A DNA stretch of 64,000 bases, from contig NZ_JHXK01000005.1 in the NCBI RefSeq assembly GCF_000621745.1, positions 1 through 64,000 of the forward strand, written 5' to 3'. This stretch comes from Clostridium beijerinckii HUN142. GTDB lineage: Bacteria > Bacillota > Clostridia > Clostridiales > Clostridiaceae. The notes below the pieces were generated by a model. It was given only the letters and a program-made list of their open reading frames with translations, was not told the DNA's origin and made no database searches. The position numbers were made by a program, and so were the translations under genes. Shown piece by piece: positions 61,226 through 64,000 of this stretch; position 1 is the first letter of the stretch; each line of letters opens with the position of its first letter.

Positions 61226-61966
61226 CTATAGCAAAACTTTTCTTACTTCCTCTAATTCCCCTCGTATATCTTCATTTCTAATTGGATATTCGATAATTAC
61301 TGGCACATTATTAGATAACTTCTTTAACATTGCCGTCCAATTAATTTGTCCTTTTGACAGTAGAGTTGTAGTAGGCTTATCATTTAGAAAATCTACATTT
61401 TTTAAATGAAATACTGTAATAGCTGAATGTAAGATATCAAATGCATTTTCAGGATCTTCATTCTGCCAATACCAATTTCCTAAGTCGAAAGTATATCCGA
61501 TTGGTAATGAATTTTTATTTATAATATCAATAGCATTTATTATACATTTCAAATTTCCATTCTCAGGCGTTTGATCATTTTCTATTGTTACTTTAATTTG
61601 AAATTTATCAATAATATCTCTTAATTTTTTTATTTCATCTAAGCTTAAATCTTCTAAGTCACCTATATTAAATTTTATATGAGTTGCCCCCATCAGTTTT
61701 GCTTCCTCAAAATAAGCTTTAATATCTGGATTTAATATCTTTTCGCAAGCTACTTTCTCTGGAACTGAATAATATAATTCTGTTCCAAATTCTTTGGCTA
61801 ATTTATTTATAATCAGAATTTCTTCCGCTAAGTTCTTTAAATATTCTCTTCTTATTTCAACTATAGAAACATCTAACGCCTGTATTTGCTCTAATATTTG
61901 TTGTTGTTTTATCCCTTTATCTAATTCGCTTTTGAATACTAATAAATTTATACCTAGTTGATTCAT
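61226..61966 (-). CDS. Sugar phosphate isomerase/epimerase (TIM barrel, AP_endonuc_2)
   Basis: A 247-residue xylose-isomerase-like TIM barrel. Probable metal ligands are Glu in KVTIENDQTPEN, Asp in YTFDLGNWYWQN, His in VFHLKNVDFL and Glu in VPVIIEYPI. Family members include hydroxypyruvate isomerases, tagatose epimerases and L-xylulose-5-phosphate epimerases. The start at 61966 follows GTGGGG; the GTG at 61978, touching the LacI stop, is an alternative. It lies between LacI and the kinase, so an isomerase step before or after phosphorylation is likely. The specific sugar cannot be read. Confidence 0.85.
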   Translation of the reverse strand: MNQLGINLLVFKSELDKGIKQQQILEQIQALDVSIVEIRREYLKNLAEEILIINKLAKEFGTELYYSVPEKVACEKILNPDIKAYFEEAKLMGATHIKFNIGDLEDLSLDEIKKLRDIIDKFQIKVTIENDQTPENGNLKCIINAIDIINKNSLPIGYTFDLGNWYWQNEDPENAFDILHSAITVFHLKNVDFLNDKPTTTLLSKGQINWTAMLKKLSNNVPVIIEYPIRNEDIRGELEEVRKVLL

Positions 61967-61978
61967 AATTATCCCCAC

Positions 61979-63028
61979 TTATCTTTTTATATTTCTTGTT
62001 GAGTAATTTAGATGTATTTTAACCGGAATTTCTTCTAATATAAAATCATCTGTTCTACTTCCATCTATTCTTTCAAATAGTAGCTTAGCTGCTCTTTCTC
62101 CCATTTCATATGGATTCTCATCTATTGATGTAATACCAGGACCAATTAATCGCGCCCATTTTTCTTCGGCAAAGCCAAAAATACCGATATCTACTCCAAT
62201 CTTTATCTTTAAATCATATAAACACTCTACAAGAACCTTTAGAATTTCATCATTATTTGCAAAAAAGCAAACATTCTTATCTCTATTTTTATTTAGGATA
62301 TTCTCTATTTTTTCTTTTATCTCTTTTGTATCATCTTTTTTGATAATATTAGTTTCTCCTGATGTGCTTGGATTTCTAGATAGAAATTCTTCCATTGCTT
62401 TCTTTCTCTCTAGCCTTGAACTTATCCCATTTATGTCTTCTGAAAAGTATACATAATGATCATAATCATTCTTGAACAACTCATCTAATATATTTTTTGT
62501 TACCTCTGCATTATTCATTGTCACTGAATCATAAATTAATGGATTTATAAATCTATCCAATAATACTATTGGTTTAAAATTATCACTATCCTTAAACTCT
62601 TCTAAGTATTTATAGTTATTACCTGCAGTGTTAACTAGTAACCCATCAACTTGGCTGTCTAACAGTGATTCTATATTCTCTTTTTCTCTCTCTGCTAAAT
62701 TATCAGCATTTGTTACAAGTAACTGATAATTATTTGCTCTACATACGTCATTTATACCCTTAATGAGTAATGAAGAAAATGGATTTCCTATATCTGCAAT
62801 TGTTACCCCAATTATATTAGAATTTTTAGCTTTTAGCGTTTGAGCTATACGATTAGGTCTATATTTTAATACTTTAATTGCTTCATCTATTTTTTCTTGA
62901 GTTTCTTGTGACATAAATTCAAAGTTTTTGTTTAGATATCTAGATATTGTTGTCTTAGAGACTCCTACATAAGCAGCAACATCTGAAATTGTTACGTTCT
63001 TTTGTTTATCTGTAGAATTTTTCAGCAT
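61979..63028 (-). CDS. LacI-family regulator, KdgR-like
   Basis: The N-terminal HTH is NVTISDVAAYVGVSKTTISR with YLNKNFEFMSQETQEKIDEA. The binding core has GNPFSSLLIKGINDVCRANN and DGLLVNTAGNNYKYL, and the late segment EEKWARLIGPGITSIDENPY recalls the KdgR branch, which senses a 2-keto-3-deoxy sugar acid. 349 residues, normal. It is the first regulator of the cassette, and its stop touches the isomerase start region. A candidate operator with repeated CGGTTT lies near 63180-63199. ATG at 63028 follows GGAGG. Confidence 0.9.
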   Translation of the reverse strand: MLKNSTDKQKNVTISDVAAYVGVSKTTISRYLNKNFEFMSQETQEKIDEAIKVLKYRPNRIAQTLKAKNSNIIGVTIADIGNPFSSLLIKGINDVCRANNYQLLVTNADNLAEREKENIESLLDSQVDGLLVNTAGNNYKYLEEFKDSDNFKPIVLLDRFINPLIYDSVTMNNAEVTKNILDELFKNDYDHYVYFSEDINGISSRLERKKAMEEFLSRNPSTSGETNIIKKDDTKEIKEKIENILNKNRDKNVCFFANNDEILKVLVECLYDLKIKIGVDIGIFGFAEEKWARLIGPGITSIDENPYEMGERAAKLLFERIDGSRTDDFILEEIPVKIHLNYSTRNIKR

Positions 63029-63409
63029 AACTTATTCCTCCATTCAATACTTTTATTATCAATCTTAACTGTCAAAGATTCAATAATTTATGCTATTGTT
63101 CTCTATTTTTCTTTAACATATTTATTAATTAACCCAATCAGATTAAATTATTTCAATAATCCTATTCACCATGGATTATCGGTTTAGTTTACCGGTTTCT
63201 AAATTGACAATATAATGTTAAGACTTTCACCAAAAAATGTCAAGCCATTACTATATATCATTTATATATTTATCTGATTAAGTTTATTATTCTAGATATC
63301 ATTTTCAAAAACTTTAAATAAAAGGCTTATCCCTATTTCTTTAATACTAGGTTTAATTATATGTGATTCTTTTCATACTCTAAATTCAATAACTTATTGA
63401 ATTTCTAAT
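63029..63409. other. Intergenic region with candidate operator
   Basis: Between the MFS stop and the LacI start. CGGTTTA (63180-63186) and CCGGTTTC (63192-63199) form a direct repeat around GTTTA next to a TTGTCA box on the minus strand (63205-63210). A LacI-type site is suggested; no -10 stands out. Nothing else was seen. Confidence 0.35.
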
Positions 63410-64000
63410 TTATGATACCTCAACTGTATTTTCTATTTTATTAGATGCCTTAGAAGTTCTAACAGCAATCATTAAAAATACTGCTAATAAAAGTGAACCT
63501 GACATAAATACATATGATGCATCTACTGAACCTGTTATACCATTCAAATATCCCACTACATACGACCCTACAAATGATCCTAATGCGCCCATGCTATTGA
63601 TTAAGGCACTTGCTCCTCCTGATACATTCTTAGGCAATATTTCTGTAATTATTGCAAAAAATGGTCCATAAGGTGCATACATAACCCCTCCTGCAATTAC
63701 AAGTAAAATATATGATAGCCAAAAGTTTGAAGTTCCAATTAAATATGAGCCAAAAAATGCAATTGTACCTATTAATAAGTATACCCAAACAAATGTCTTT
63801 CTATTTCCGGTACGATCCGAATAATAAGATGATACTAACATCAATACTACTGCTAAAGCATATGGCAACGATGATAACCACCCTGCTGAAACAATACCAA
63901 TTTGAGGACTTGCCTTTAGAATAGATGGCAACCACATTACAAAACCATATACCCCTATACTCCAGAAGAAATATTGAAATGATAAAATTATTACCTTAGG
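63410..64000 (-). CDS. MFS transporter, ACS/hexuronate-type, 5' end beyond window
   Basis: The visible C-terminal 196 residues hold about six membrane helices. IGVYGFVMWLPSILKASPQI, SYYSDRTGNRKTFVW (loop like the RGRR motif between TM8 and TM9), YAPYGPFFAIITEILPKNVS and ALINSMGALGSFVGSYVVGY are typical of the anion:cation symporter branch, which imports sugar acids such as glucarate, galactonate and hexuronates. It ends in a charged tail (TSKASNKIENTVEVS). It precedes the LacI regulator on the same strand with a 380-bp gap and is probably the importer for the cassette. Confidence 0.85.
   Translation of the reverse strand, partial: PKVIILSFQYFFWSIGVYGFVMWLPSILKASPQIGIVSAGWLSSLPYALAVVLMLVSSYYSDRTGNRKTFVWVYLLIGTIAFFGSYLIGTSNFWLSYILLVIAGGVMYAPYGPFFAIITEILPKNVSGGASALINSMGALGSFVGSYVVGYLNGITGSVDASYVFMSGSLLLAVFLMIAVRTSKASNKIENTVEVS

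Noticed and set aside
32-63990. CRISPR arrays, tRNA or rRNA genes
   Set aside because: No regularly spaced direct repeats and no cloverleaf or rRNA-like G/C-rich conserved stretches were found while reading the window.

Overview
The window is a low-G+C Firmicute chromosome segment, most likely from a Clostridium sensu stricto species close to the solventogenic or butyrate-producing clostridia. The pointers are A/T-rich intergenic DNA, strong AGGAGG-type ribosome sites, many small XRE, MerR and MarR regulators, EFR1-type ferrodoxin, CD3324-family, DUF6442, DUF5673 and DUF6054 proteins, and choline-binding-type wall repeats. Most genes lie on the minus strand. No rRNA, tRNA, CRISPR array, prophage or replication origin is visible.

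Layout. 1-14000: small accessory genes, including a P-loop kinase cut by the window edge, an AraC/GyrI-like remnant, a MerR regulator with two TipAS modules, an XRE plus membrane-protein pair, a Vat-like acetyltransferase, a GNAT, a QueG-like Fe-S protein, an AAA ATPase, membrane-anchored proteins, a CPBP protease, a methyltransferase and an alpha/beta-hydrolase-like protein. 13400-17800: a DUF4865/LysR divergent pair, a defective IS3-family element, a second MerR-TipAS gene and a flavodoxin. 18000-24400: an envelope/redox group with a ferric-reductase-like flavocytochrome, a CDP-alcohol phosphatidyltransferase, a polysaccharide deacetylase, a membrane-anchored MutS-like ATPase and a ketopantoate-reductase-like enzyme. 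24500-35900: small conserved genes and regulators (YjbR, XRE, DUF6054, MarR, methyltransferase, an XRE-def operon, a soluble chemoreceptor, a wall-binding protein, SDR, Crp/Fnr and PhzF). 36100-44500: acyltransferase, BBE-like oxidase, a MarR-controlled MFS exporter, a LytTR-DUF3021 pair with a probable target gene, and an EFR1/TetR divergent pair. 44500-53500: MGMT-like protein, RBBP9-like hydrolase, a second peptide deformylase, a broken metallopeptidase, an SGNH esterase, CD3324, a second Vat-like acetyltransferase and a rifamycin phosphotransferase. 54400-64000: a sugar-phosphate cassette.

How genes work together. The right-hand cassette reads, in transcription order, MFS transporter, LacI regulator, TIM-barrel isomerase, PfkB kinase, hexulose-phosphate synthase-like enzyme, phosphohexuloisomerase, short transaldolase, then (after a large palindrome) transketolase and a second LacI regulator. 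It looks like uptake and phosphorylation of an unidentified sugar or sugar acid with carbon rearrangement through RuMP-type and non-oxidative pentose phosphate reactions. This is the best candidate for a poorly described pathway. The other strong themes are self-regulated small regulators with readable operators (two MerR promoters with 19-bp spacers, a MarR operator present three times, XRE operators, a LytTR direct repeat), and dispersed near-identical intergenic repeats that act as terminators or promoters.

Several genes are broken: an AraC/GyrI fragment, both halves of a former divergent HxlR pair, a flavin-reductase tail, an AraC fragment, IS3 orfA/orfB, and a metallopeptidase with an in-frame TGA. 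Two others appear to need one extra base near their start. Function calls come from reading motifs and remembered family patterns; no database search was possible.
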